Assembly (NCBI GenBank): GCA_904501735.1
Contig: CAJGBY010000004.1
Location: 1-64,000, forward strand
Direction of reading: 5' to 3'
DNA: 64,000 nucleotides
Origin: an uncultured Muribaculaceae bacterium
GTDB lineage: Bacteria; Bacteroidota; Bacteroidia; Bacteroidales; Muribaculaceae
Every line of letters starts with the position of its first letter. The first letter of the stretch is position 1. The notes below the pieces were generated by a model that was not told the DNA's origin, ran no database searches, and worked only from the letters and a program-made list of their open reading frames with translations. Made by a program: the position numbers and the translations under genes. Shown here one piece after another: positions 43,800 to 51,727 of the stretch.

Positions 43800-44567
43800 A
43801 TGATAGATACTCACACACATTTATATCTCGAACAATTTGATGAGGACTGCGATGAGGTGGTGCAACGAGCACTCGAAAGTGGTGTTCATCATCTTGTTTT
43901 GCCCAATGTGGACTTGACTACCATAGAGCCTATGCACGCGCTTCACGACACGTATCCACAATGCACATCGATGGCAATGGGATTGCACCCCACAGAGGTG
44001 AATGCCGATTGGCGCGAGGCATTGAAGGAGGTTGAAGGTTGGTTCGACAAGCGTAAGTATGTGGCTGTTGGCGAGATAGGTGTGGATTTGTACTGGGATA
44101 AGACTTACCATAAGGAACAAAAGCAAGTTCTCGATACGCAGTTGCACTGGGCCGAGGAGATGAATATCCCTGTGATTTTGCACTGTCGTGAAGGACTTGA
44201 TACGATACTCGAAGTGTTTGATGAATACAGTGGAACACTTCCACGAGGCGTGTTTCATAGCTTTTGTGGAACACCCGAAGAGGTGCAACGCATACGCCAA
44301 CGAGGCGATTTCTACTTTGGCATCAATGGTATAGTAACCTTTAAAAAATCGCAGATACCAGCAGTGTTGCCCGAGATAGGGATAGAGCGCATATTGCTCG
44401 AAACCGATTCGCCTTATCTTGCGCCAGTACCTAACCGAGGAAAGCGCAACGAGAGTGCAAACATACCCCACATTTGCCGTTGCATAGCATCGCATTTGGG
44501 GCTTACCGAAGAGGATGCGTCACGCATAACCGACGCCAATGCCCAACAGCTATTCGGGACAATATAA
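43800..44567 (+). CDS. TatD family metal-dependent hydrolase
   Basis: The 255-residue protein has MIDTHTHLYLEQFDED, GLHPTEVN, AVGEIGVDLYWD, VILHCREG, GVFHSFCG and ILLETDSPYLAPVP, the complete TatD metal-site series. TatD proteins are Mg-dependent 3'-5' exonucleases or DNases in DNA and RNA quality control. It follows the prenyl synthase by eight bases. Confidence 0.93.
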   Translation: MIDTHTHLYLEQFDEDCDEVVQRALESGVHHLVLPNVDLTTIEPMHALHDTYPQCTSMAMGLHPTEVNADWREALKEVEGWFDKRKYVAVGEIGVDLYWDKTYHKEQKQVLDTQLHWAEEMNIPVILHCREGLDTILEVFDEYSGTLPRGVFHSFCGTPEEVQRIRQRGDFYFGINGIVTFKKSQIPAVLPEIGIERILLETDSPYLAPVPNRGKRNESANIPHICRCIASHLGLTEEDASRITDANAQQLFGTI

Positions 44568-44599
44568 GCCAAGGCCTATTGTAGGATTTTTATAAACAT

Positions 44600-44637
44600 A
44601 AACGAGATGCACTGGTGATGTGCATCTCGTTTGTGTT
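44600..44637. terminator. bidirectional intrinsic terminator
   Basis: AAACGAGATGCAC (44600-44612) pairs perfectly with GTGCATCTCGTTT (44620-44632). It separates tatD and the convergent serine hydrolase. Confidence 0.85.
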
Positions 44638-44653
44638 ATGGGGTAAGTTGGGA

Positions 44654-45820
44654 TTACTTTTTGATGTAGGCGTTGTAGATGGCGTTGGTGAGTTCTTTTA
44701 GGAAACTCTTGCCTTTTACTGATGTGTAACCGTTGGTCATGGCTACGATGCCCCATTTGTCGTCTGGACTCCAAATCATAATACTATTTAGGCCGTAAGC
44801 ACCGCCAGTGTGTCCCACAGGGTAGTGGCCTGGAGTGTTGTACTTGTCGTCGTTGATGTAGTCGTTAAACTCCTTAAGACATAGTCCGTAAAGTTCGTCG
44901 CCATTTTCGACTGAAGTCCATATAGGTTTTTGCATTGCCTTGGCACTCTTCTTAGATATGATGCGTGTTCCGTTGTATTTACCATAGTTCATGTGCATCA
45001 TCATGTACACTGCAAGGTCGTGAGCCGAGATTTTAACACCACCAGTAGGTGAGAACCAAGGTGTAGAGTATCCGAATTTGTATTCGTGCATATCGTTGGC
45101 ACGGCTTCTATAAGCGCCAGTTGATTCAACATATTCGCCGTTGCGACGAGTATATATGCGAGCGATGCGGCTGTTGTCGAGTGAGTCGACATTGTGTCCG
45201 CCGTAAAGACCAAGTTTGTGAATTACATTTGTTCTTACATAGTCGTCAAAACGCACACCCGATACCTTTTCAAGGATTGAACCAGCAAGGTTTAGACCCA
45301 TGTTAGAGTAGCAATAGCCTTCGCCTGGTTTGTACTTGAAATAAGACTCTACGCAGTCGCCATAAACGGCTGGGTTAAGGTGGTCAAGAGTGAAATAGTC
45401 TTCCTTGTCGCGAATACTTGATGTGTGTGAAAGAATCATTCTCAATGTGATAGGCACATCAGGGTGATGAGGGTTGCGAATAGTGAAACCTATTAGATTG
45501 CTCACATCGTCGTCGAGCGAGATGATGCCCTTATCGACAAGTTGTAGAAGACCTGTAGCTGTAAAAGATTTTGAGATAGAAGCAATGCGCATCACATCGT
45601 TGTTGGTGAGCGGAGTTTTTTCTTCCAAGTTCTTGTAGCCGAAAGATTCGTTGTAAACGATCTTGCCGTCTTTAACTATGGCTGCCGAGATACCAACAGT
45701 TTGAAATTCGTCCATTACTTTTTGAATGGCTTGAGAGGTGCGTTCTTCCTTTGAAGGAAGAGTCGCCGACATTAGCACCATTAAGGTAGCAATTGCCAAG
45801 AAAAATTTAGAAATTCTCAT
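44654..45820 (-). CDS. exported serine hydrolase of the beta-lactamase/PBP4* fold
   Basis: The 388-residue protein has a signal segment (FFLAIATLMVLMSATLP) and class C beta-lactamase-like motifs: IASISKSFTATGLLQLVDKG (Ser81-x-x-Lys84), GYCYSNMGLNLAGSILEKVS (Tyr-Ser-Asn) and PVGHTGGAYGLNSIM (the KTG-equivalent HTGG). It probably acts on a D-amino-peptide or an ester rather than on drugs. It follows miaA by 38 bases on the same strand. Confidence 0.88.
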   Translation of the reverse strand: MRISKFFLAIATLMVLMSATLPSKEERTSQAIQKVMDEFQTVGISAAIVKDGKIVYNESFGYKNLEEKTPLTNNDVMRIASISKSFTATGLLQLVDKGIISLDDDVSNLIGFTIRNPHHPDVPITLRMILSHTSSIRDKEDYFTLDHLNPAVYGDCVESYFKYKPGEGYCYSNMGLNLAGSILEKVSGVRFDDYVRTNVIHKLGLYGGHNVDSLDNSRIARIYTRRNGEYVESTGAYRSRANDMHEYKFGYSTPWFSPTGGVKISAHDLAVYMMMHMNYGKYNGTRIISKKSAKAMQKPIWTSVENGDELYGLCLKEFNDYINDDKYNTPGHYPVGHTGGAYGLNSIMIWSPDDKWGIVAMTNGYTSVKGKSFLKELTNAIYNAYIKK

Positions 45821-45858
45821 ATCGAAGATTGTTTAAGTTAATGTTTCAGTTGTTTAGT

Positions 45859-46752
45859 TTATATCAGTTTTAGGATTTCTTCGGTGGCTGTTGAAGGGTG
45901 AAGATTGATGACATCGGGGTCTTTGGCGTACCAAGTGAGTTGCTTCTTGGCATAAACGCGAGTATTTTTCTTCAATCGTTCGCAAGCTGTGTTGAAATCC
46001 ATTGTGCCGTCGAAATAGGCAAACATTTCCTTGTAGCCCACCGTGTTGAGTGAGTTGAGGTGTCGCAAATGGTACACATTGCGTGCTTCTTGCTCAAGTC
46101 CGAGCTCAACCATTTTATCAACGCGAGAGTTGATGCGAGCAAAGAGTTCCTCGCGTGGCATGTTAAGCACAAATTTGTGTATGTGGAATGGTCTTTGCTT
46201 TTTTGCACCAGTGCGGAACGATGAGAAGGGTTTTCCCGAATGCATGTATATTTCGAGTGCGTGAACAAGTCGTTTTGCGTTTTGTTTGTCAGCAATGGCA
46301 TAGTATTCGGGATCGATTTCGGCCACTCTTCGTGACACACCTTCAAGGCCTTCGTTTTCGAGAATAGAGTAGGCTTGGGCGCGTACTTCATCGCTCACAG
46401 TGGGAATGTTGTCGAGTCCGTTGCACACAGCATCGACATACATCATCGAGCCACCACACATCACCACATAGTCATGCTTGGCGAAGAGTTGAGGCAAAAG
46501 CTCAAGAACATCGCTTTCGAACTGAGCTGCGCTGTAGTATTGGTCGAGGTCGAGAATGTTGATGAAATGGTGAGGCACAGCAGCAAGCTCGTCGGCAGTG
46601 GGGCAAGCCGTTCCGATAGGCAGATTGCGATAGATTTGTCGCGAATCGGCACTTATGATTTCGGTGTTGAGGTGTTGCGCCACTTTGATGGCTGTGTCGG
46701 TCTTGCCGATGCCAGTGGGACCTGTGATTACGATGAGGTGTTTGTTGTTCAT
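45859..46752 (-). CDS. miaA: tRNA dimethylallyltransferase MiaA
   Basis: The 297-residue protein has the P-loop ITGPTGIGKTDTAI (about 9-22), ISADSRQIYRNLPIGTACPT, HHFINILDLDQYYSAAQFES and the late QKRPFHIHKFVLNMPREELF-like region with VGYKEMFAYFDG and RLKKNTRVYAKKQLTWY. It adds a dimethylallyl group to A37 of tRNAs that read UNN codons. Its prenyl donor could be supplied by the same pathway as the synthase at 42815. It begins ten bases after the DUF4250 gene. Confidence 0.95.
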   Translation of the reverse strand: MNNKHLIVITGPTGIGKTDTAIKVAQHLNTEIISADSRQIYRNLPIGTACPTADELAAVPHHFINILDLDQYYSAAQFESDVLELLPQLFAKHDYVVMCGGSMMYVDAVCNGLDNIPTVSDEVRAQAYSILENEGLEGVSRRVAEIDPEYYAIADKQNAKRLVHALEIYMHSGKPFSSFRTGAKKQRPFHIHKFVLNMPREELFARINSRVDKMVELGLEQEARNVYHLRHLNSLNTVGYKEMFAYFDGTMDFNTACERLKKNTRVYAKKQLTWYAKDPDVINLHPSTATEEILKLI

Positions 46753-46762
46753 AAATGTGGTG

Positions 46763-46948
46763 TTACCAAAATTTGTTTTGCGCCTCGTTATATTCGAAAC
46801 CAGCAGCTTTGAGTTTGTCTTCGAGAGCTTGACGATCGAGGTTGAGGTCGTCGCACAAGGAGTCGAGGCAGTTGTAACAATCGCGTAGCTTCATGTTGAT
46901 GAAACTAAGCAACATAAAAGGGTCTTCGGGTAAACAAACATTTTCCAT
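46763..46948 (-). CDS. DUF4250 family small protein
   Basis: The 61-residue protein starts MENVCLPEDPFMLLSFINMK and continues LRDCYNCLDSLCDDLNLDRQ, ending EYNEAQNKFW. The phrase LPEDPxMLLSFxNxKLRD with a following Leu-Asp-rich helix is the DUF4250 signature found in many anaerobes. Function unknown. A -7 element sits eight bases before the start codon, so the mRNA may be nearly leaderless. It leads into miaA. Confidence 0.85.
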   Translation of the reverse strand: MENVCLPEDPFMLLSFINMKLRDCYNCLDSLCDDLNLDRQALEDKLKAAGFEYNEAQNKFW

Positions 46949-46955
46949 AATAATG

Positions 46956-46963
46956 CAAATTTA
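46956..46963 (-). promoter_or_regulatory. -7 element of the DUF4250-miaA unit
   Basis: TAAATTTG on the minus strand, followed by C. The start codon at 46948 begins only seven bases beyond it. Confidence 0.45.
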
Positions 46964-47108
46964 GTGAAATATTTCCAATATTGGTAGAAAATAGTGGTTG
47001 TAGATGATTGCTATTGGGCTATGTTTTTAAACATAAAGTTGTAACCGGTTGATTTATAATGAAATGCACTAAAAGGATAAAAGTGTGCAAAATTTATTGA
47101 TGAATAAA

Positions 47109-47140
47109 TTTGGAATACACTTAATAAGTGATTAAATTTG
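47109..47140 (+). promoter_or_regulatory. consensus promoter upstream of a candidate small RNA
   Basis: TTTG (47109-47112), 20 bases, then TAAATTTG (47133-47140), a perfect match to the Bacteroidetes consensus, with no ORF downstream before the terminator at 47225-47256. Confidence 0.6.
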
Positions 47141-47144
47141 GAGG

Positions 47145-47256
47145 AGTAAATAGTAAAGACGAGTGATTCGTCGAAAAAAGTAGAGTAGAAATATATATGT
47201 TTTTATAGATTGTAGATTTATTGGGAAACGCTGTTGCGAAACATCGTTTCTTTTTT
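47145..47256 (+). ncRNA. candidate small RNA of about 110 bases
   Basis: It begins just after a consensus promoter and ends at a T6 tract. Near its 5' end GACGA-GTGAT-TCGTC (47158-47172) forms a hairpin, and at its 3' end GAAACG...CGTTTC forms the terminator with a GCGA tetraloop. No reading frame of note fits between them. The gap 46949-47326 is otherwise unannotated, apart from the divergent DUF4250 promoter and the promoter at 47288. Not a known RNA family as far as I can tell. Confidence 0.5.
47225..47256 (+). terminator. intrinsic terminator of the candidate small RNA
   Basis: GAAACG (47225-47230) pairs with CGTTTC (47245-47250); after a C/T mismatch TGTT/AACA continues to a GCGA tetraloop. 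T6 follows at 47251-47256. It is upstream of the C26/M19 gene, and no coding gene precedes it on this strand. Confidence 0.65.
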
Positions 47257-47287
47257 GTGTGATTGTGCAGTTTGTGTATTAATGTTG

Positions 47288-47295
47288 TATCTTTG
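47288..47295 (+). promoter_or_regulatory. -7 element of the C26/M19 fusion gene
   Basis: TATCTTTG, 31 bases before the ATG at 47327. The best -33 is ATTG at 47262-47265, with a spacer of 22. Confidence 0.5.
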
Positions 47296-47326
47296 TAGAA
47301 CGTAAAGAAAAAGAAATCAAAAAGAA

Positions 47327-49096
47327 ATGAAAAAACTAATGTCGATTGTGATGGCGGCAGTGTGTTCGCTATCGATGGTGGGGCAAAAAGCACCAGTGCA
47401 AAGTGATGTTCGCCCTCTTATAGGTGTGTCGTGTTCGCACCCAGGATATAATTCATCAACACGAATGACTTATACCAATTCGGTAATAAAAGCTGGAGGA
47501 ACACCAGTGCTAATCCCAGTAACAACAGATAGTTTGCTATTGAGAGATATTCTTAAGCGTGTGGATGGCTTGTTGCTTATAGGTGGTGGTGATATTCACC
47601 CATCTTACTATGGAGAGGCTCCAATTCCAGAACTTGGCGAGGTGGATTCGCTTCGTGATGTGTATGATGTAGCACTTATTCGCATGGCTGGCGATATGAA
47701 TATCCCTATGTTTGGCGTGTGTCGTGGCGAGCAGTTGATAAATGTAGCATTTGGAGGTACACTTTATCAAGACATACCATCACAACACCCCGATACAACT
47801 ATCCACCACAAGCAAAAAGTGGCAGGAACAGTGGCAACACATCTCGTGCGATTTGAAGAAGGCTCAGTGTTGGGTGATGTGATAGGTACGAGCGAGTTGA
47901 TGACCAATACATTCCATCATCAAGCAGTGAAAGCTGTTGCGCCAGGGTTTAGAATATCAGCTTGGGCCAATGATTCGATACCTGAAGCTATTGAATCGGC
48001 TGAAGGAAGACCAATTTGGGGTGTGCAATTCCACCCAGAGTATCAAACCGATAATGGCGAAGAGGTGTCGGCTCGATTCTTCTATTTCTTCCTGAACGAA
48101 GCTGATAAGTATCGTCGTGCAAAGGCTGTTCATCGCAATGCTTTGACAATAGACTCTCACACCGACACACCATTGCGTTTCAAAGGCGAGTATAACATAG
48201 GAAACCGCGAAAAGACACAAGTGTGCCTACCTAAAATGGAAGAAGGTTTGCTTGATGGTCAATATCTTGCTTGCTGGGTAAAACAAGGAAAATGTGATGC
48301 CGAGAATACTCAAAAAGCTGTTGAGCGAGTGAATTTCTTGATTGAAGGAGTTTATAAGCAAGTGGAAAAGAACAAAGGCAGAGTGGAAATAGCTCGCACT
48401 TCAGAGGATTTCAAGCGCATAAAGAGTGAAGGCAAGAAAGCATTCTTCTTGGGCGTGGAAAATGCCTATGGCGTGGGAAACTCATTGAAAGATATTAAAC
48501 GAGTGCAAGATCTTGGCGTTACTTACATCACATTGTGTCACACAAAGAATAACGACTATTGCGATAGTTCGTCGGATACCGTTGCTCGTTGGAATGGCTT
48601 GAGCAAATTTGGTAAAAAAGCTATCAAGGAGATGAATCGTCTTGGGGTGATGATTGATGTGTCGCACGCATCGGAAAAGACATTCTGGGATGTAATCAAG
48701 CACTCAAAGAAGCCTATTATAGCATCGCATTCATCGTCGCGAGCATTGTATGACCACGATAGAAATCTTACTGACGACCAAATTCGTGCCGTAGCCAAAA
48801 ATGGCGGTGTGGTGCAAGTGTGCATAGTGAATGAGTTCTTGCGCAAGAATAAGAAAGATGCTTGCTTAGATGACTTTATGAATCACTTGTGTCACATTAT
48901 TGATGTGGCAGGAATCGACCATGTGGGAATAGGAACCGATTTTGATGGTGGTGGTGGTGTGAAAGGCTGCCGAGGCGATAACGACCTAATTCGCATCACA
49001 GTGAAGCTTATAGAGCGAGGATATTCCGAAGAAGATATTGCAAAAATATGGGGTGGAAACTTCCTACGCGTAATGGACGAAGTTCAAGACTTGTAA
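47327..49096 (+). CDS. fused C26 amidotransferase-like and M19 membrane-dipeptidase-like protein
   Basis: The 589-residue exported protein (signal MSIVMAAVCSLSMVGQ) has two domains. Residues about 28-260 are a peptidase C26 / glutamine amidotransferase fold with RPLIGVSC, GLLLIGGGDIHPSYYGE, the nucleophile elbow MFGVCRGEQLIN (Cys146) and WGVQFHPEYQ. Residues about 267-585 are a renal-dipeptidase-like (M19) domain with IDSHTDTPLRF (zinc ligands), FFLGVENAYG, MIDVSHASEKTFWDV, PIIASHSSSR and HVGIGTDFDGG. The pair could first release gamma-glutamyl groups and then split the dipeptide, for example in glutathione or muropeptide salvage (inference). Confidence 0.88.
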   Translation: MKKLMSIVMAAVCSLSMVGQKAPVQSDVRPLIGVSCSHPGYNSSTRMTYTNSVIKAGGTPVLIPVTTDSLLLRDILKRVDGLLLIGGGDIHPSYYGEAPIPELGEVDSLRDVYDVALIRMAGDMNIPMFGVCRGEQLINVAFGGTLYQDIPSQHPDTTIHHKQKVAGTVATHLVRFEEGSVLGDVIGTSELMTNTFHHQAVKAVAPGFRISAWANDSIPEAIESAEGRPIWGVQFHPEYQTDNGEEVSARFFYFFLNEADKYRRAKAVHRNALTIDSHTDTPLRFKGEYNIGNREKTQVCLPKMEEGLLDGQYLACWVKQGKCDAENTQKAVERVNFLIEGVYKQVEKNKGRVEIARTSEDFKRIKSEGKKAFFLGVENAYGVGNSLKDIKRVQDLGVTYITLCHTKNNDYCDSSSDTVARWNGLSKFGKKAIKEMNRLGVMIDVSHASEKTFWDVIKHSKKPIIASHSSSRALYDHDRNLTDDQIRAVAKNGGVVQVCIVNEFLRKNKKDACLDDFMNHLCHIIDVAGIDHVGIGTDFDGGGGVKGCRGDNDLIRITVKLIERGYSEEDIAKIWGGNFLRVMDEVQDL

Positions 49097-49106
49097 GTAT
49101 ATTTAG

Positions 49107-49138
49107 AAATGCTCAACTTTGAGGTTGAGCATTTTTTT
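49107..49138 (+). terminator. intrinsic terminator
   Basis: AAATGCTCAAC (49107-49117) pairs with GTTGAGCATTT (49124-49134), followed by a T-run. It ends the fusion gene. Confidence 0.9.
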
Positions 49139-49184
49139 TGTTTGAGGGTGCAACTTTTTAAGGAGTGTGTAGTCTTATAGGTAG

Positions 49185-49733
49185 ATGAACCGAAAAAAAG
49201 ATGTTCTCGGAGTATTTATTAACAATAATCACAATAGGATGAAACGAACCGACGCCGAAAGGCGTGCTTGCTTTGAGCAATATGTGGCAGAATATAGCAA
49301 GGTGATAAACAAAGTGTGCTATATGTATGCCGATGATATGGACAACTTCAACGACTTGCGTCAAGAGGTGCTTATCAATGTGTGGCTGGGGATTGACAGC
49401 TTTGAAAATAGGTCGAAAATGTCGACATGGATATATCGTGTGAGCCTGAATACTTGCATCACCTATACCAATAAGGAGCGCAAGCACTCATCGCACGAAG
49501 ATTTGAGCGATAACCACTATCTGCTCGATGACACACAGGAGCACTCTCAGATGTTGCGAGAAATGTATCAACTTATCAATCGACTTAATCGATTGGATAA
49601 AGCGATGATATTGTTGTGGCTTGATGAGGTGCCTTACGACGAAATAGCGCTAATTATGGGTATAAGTCGTAATAATGTGGCATCGCATTTGCGACGAGCA
49701 AAGGAGAAACTTTCTAATATGGCAAACTTATAA
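49185..49733 (+). CDS. ECF sigma factor
   Basis: The 182-residue protein has region 2 (YMYADDMDNFNDLRQEVLIN, VWLGIDSFENRSKMSTWIYR) and region 4 (LDKAMILLWLDEVPYDEIAL, IMGISRNNVASHLRRAKEKL). The first 18 residues do not align with the family, and an internal ATG at 49239 (MKRTDAERRACFEQY) may be the true start. It is 11 bases before a coiled-coil membrane protein, likely its partner. Confidence 0.9.
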   Translation: MNRKKDVLGVFINNNHNRMKRTDAERRACFEQYVAEYSKVINKVCYMYADDMDNFNDLRQEVLINVWLGIDSFENRSKMSTWIYRVSLNTCITYTNKERKHSSHEDLSDNHYLLDDTQEHSQMLREMYQLINRLNRLDKAMILLWLDEVPYDEIALIMGISRNNVASHLRRAKEKLSNMANL

Positions 49734-49744
49734 CAAAAACTACT

Positions 49745-50317
49745 ATGGAACTTGAAGAATTAAAAAATAAATGGAACGAACTTGATAAGCATGTAAAGGC
49801 ACAAGATGAAAAGATAAAGGAACTTACCGACCAGGTAACAGCAAATAAGGTGAAATCGCCATTGGCAATGCTTCGCCGTCATTGTCTTGTCTCAGCTATA
49901 TTTGTGCCATTTCTGTTGCCATTTTTCTTTTGGTGTTATGGCGTTTCGGAATTGAATTGTCCTGAATGGCAAAAGATGTTGCTCTATGTGCTTACTTGGG
50001 TGTTTGTTGGTTTCATATTTGTGCGTGAGTTATACTTGTATTTTGAATTGAAATCAATAAATGTGGGGCGTGAAACGGCTCTTGAAGCCATGAAGCGAGT
50101 AATCAAGTTTCGCAAGCACTACAATGGAGGAGTGTTGATTGCTCTGGTGATGGGTATGGCTATGTTGTTAGTTATGTTTAGCTCGATAGATGTCTCATTT
50201 GCTGTAAGTGGAACAGCGGGAGTTGTTATAGGTGGAATATTTGGTGCTAAATTGTACCGCAAATATATAGATGCAGTCGACGAAATGGAAAAAACATTAA
50301 GTGAATGGATGGGGTGA
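49745..50317 (+). CDS. coiled-coil membrane protein next to ECF sigma factor
   Basis: The 190-residue protein begins MELEELKNKWNELDKHVKAQ, a coiled coil of about 40 residues typical of Bacteroidetes proteins paired with ECF sigma genes, followed by four hydrophobic segments (about 48-68, 77-93, 128-147 and 151-169). It may hold the sigma factor at the membrane; no zinc-anti-sigma motif is seen. It ends at a terminator shared with the convergent SRPBCC gene. Confidence 0.6.
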   Translation: MELEELKNKWNELDKHVKAQDEKIKELTDQVTANKVKSPLAMLRRHCLVSAIFVPFLLPFFFWCYGVSELNCPEWQKMLLYVLTWVFVGFIFVRELYLYFELKSINVGRETALEAMKRVIKFRKHYNGGVLIALVMGMAMLLVMFSSIDVSFAVSGTAGVVIGGIFGAKLYRKYIDAVDEMEKTLSEWMG

Positions 50318-50336
50318 TGTGGAACCATTACGAACA

Positions 50337-50377
50337 AAAAACAAGTAGCGAAAAAAAACTTTGCGCTACTTGTTTTT
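50337..50377. terminator. bidirectional intrinsic terminator
   Basis: AAAAACAAGTAGCG (50337-50350) pairs with CGCTACTTGTTTTT (50364-50377). It lies between the two convergent units. Confidence 0.85.
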
Positions 50378-50398
50378 TATAAAGATTCAAACTTGTGA

Positions 50399-50830
50399 TT
50401 ATAGTAGTTCGAATGGTAGTTTTGACAGCATTTCGCCGAATTTCTTAGCACCATCTTGAAGAGGCTTCGACAACATAGGTCGAATGAAAGGGTTAAGCTC
50501 TACTCCAAGTTCGGCACATGCATTAGTTTCGGTATCGCTCAACTTTTCGAGGTTTACCACAAGTTGCAAAGGCACTGGAGATTGTGCTGCTGCGAAAACC
50601 ACTTTGTTAGGAGCTACGCGTTCCACAATGTTAAGTTTGATTTCGCCCACAGGATCGGCAACAAGAGTGATGCTGTCTTTGTCAAAGGTTGCTTTGCCAG
50701 CAAACTTTGCTTTTACCTCTTCGGGTAGTTGAGCAGCTATATCGTTGAACGATTCAGGGTTTGATAGCATCGCGTAAATTTTATCGATGCCGCAATTTAT
50801 CTTAGCAATGTCGCTTTTAAATAGATCCAT
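50399..50830 (-). CDS. SRPBCC (START-like) family protein
   Basis: The 143-residue protein fits the SRPBCC helix-grip fold: KSDIAKINCGIDKIYAMLSN, a strand series DSITLVADPVGEIKLNIVER, APNKVVFAAAQSPVPLQLVV and a long C-terminal helix LQDGAKKFGEMLSKLPF. It lies five bases after pyrE; the same neighbour pair is known from other Bacteroidetes. The ligand is unknown. Confidence 0.75.
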   Translation of the reverse strand: MDLFKSDIAKINCGIDKIYAMLSNPESFNDIAAQLPEEVKAKFAGKATFDKDSITLVADPVGEIKLNIVERVAPNKVVFAAAQSPVPLQLVVNLEKLSDTETNACAELGVELNPFIRPMLSKPLQDGAKKFGEMLSKLPFELL

Positions 50831-50835
50831 ATCGA

Positions 50836-51489
50836 TTAGTCAGCGTTACGATCGGTGTTTGGAGTCCAGTTAGCTGGATCTTTACGCCATTCTTCAAGAG
50901 CTGCAATGTCAGATTCCTTGATGTAGTTAATCTTAACAGCTGCTTCAAGCATAGAAGAATAGTTACCGATAGTAAAAAGTTTAACATTAGCTTCTTCGAA
51001 CTTTTCGGTAGCAAGAGGGAATTGGTAAGTGAAAATAGCAGCCATACCCACTACTTCGCAACCAGCATTGCGAATAGCTTGAACAGCCTTCAAACTGCTA
51101 CCACCAGTAGAAACAAGGTCTTCGATAACTACTACCTTTTGACCAGGTTTCAAGTTACCTTCGATAAGGTTTTCAAGACCGTGATCCTTTGGGCTTGAAC
51201 GCACATAAGCGTAAGGCAGACCAAGATTGTCGGCTACGAGTGCACCTTGAGCAATAGCGCCAGTGGCAACACCTGCGATAGCTTCAGCTTCAGGGAATTG
51301 TTCTGCAACGATGCGGCAAAGTTCAATTTTGATGAAATTGCGTACATCAGGATAAGAAAGAGTAACGCGATTGTCGCAATAAATTGGAGAATTCCAACCA
51401 GATGACCATGTGAAAGGATTCTCAGGTTGAAGCTTGATTGCGTTGATGCGCAAAAGCTTTTCAGCTAAAAGATGTTCTTGCTTGTTCAT
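50836..51489 (-). CDS. pyrE: orotate phosphoribosyltransferase
   Basis: The 217-residue protein has FTWSSGWNSPIYCDNR, SYPDVRNFIK, AIAGVATGAIAQGALVADNL, PYAYVRSSPKDHG and the PRPP site VVVIEDLVSTGGSSLKAVQA. It makes OMP from orotate and PRPP in pyrimidine synthesis. It leads a two-gene operon with the SRPBCC gene, from a -7 element at 51532-51539. Confidence 0.95.
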   Translation of the reverse strand: MNKQEHLLAEKLLRINAIKLQPENPFTWSSGWNSPIYCDNRVTLSYPDVRNFIKIELCRIVAEQFPEAEAIAGVATGAIAQGALVADNLGLPYAYVRSSPKDHGLENLIEGNLKPGQKVVVIEDLVSTGGSSLKAVQAIRNAGCEVVGMAAIFTYQFPLATEKFEEANVKLFTIGNYSSMLEAAVKINYIKESDIAALEEWRKDPANWTPNTDRNAD

Positions 51490-51531
51490 TGTATTTAGTA
51501 TTTTTAGTGTTTTACTTAATTATATGTTCTA

Positions 51532-51539
51532 CAAAGGTA
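51532..51539 (-). promoter_or_regulatory. -7 element of pyrE
   Basis: TACCTTTG on the minus strand, about 43 bases before the start codon. The -33 region is A/T-rich with no clear TTTG. Confidence 0.45.
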
Positions 51540-51652
51540 GTGAAAATAATTAGGAATTGTGAGCGAGTAATTAGGATTTTTAATGGTGTGTTGCAATTTT
51601 GCAGTTAAAAATATCTTTTTGCTATATATGAATACTGAAATGTTGCAGAAAT

Positions 51653-51684
51653 TTTGTAAAAAGATGAGTTGCGTATTAACTTTG
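51653..51684 (+). promoter_or_regulatory. promoter of the SPFH-tail-like gene
   Basis: TTTG (51653-51656), 20 bases, then TAACTTTG (51677-51684). Confidence 0.65.
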
Positions 51685-51727
51685 TGGTAAAGAAAAACGA
51701 ATATTAACAACTTAAAAATTAAAGAAT

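Noticed and set aside
43821..44495. 224-residue antisense frame over tatD
   Set aside because: tatD on the plus strand carries the complete metal-site motif series; the antisense product has no domain.
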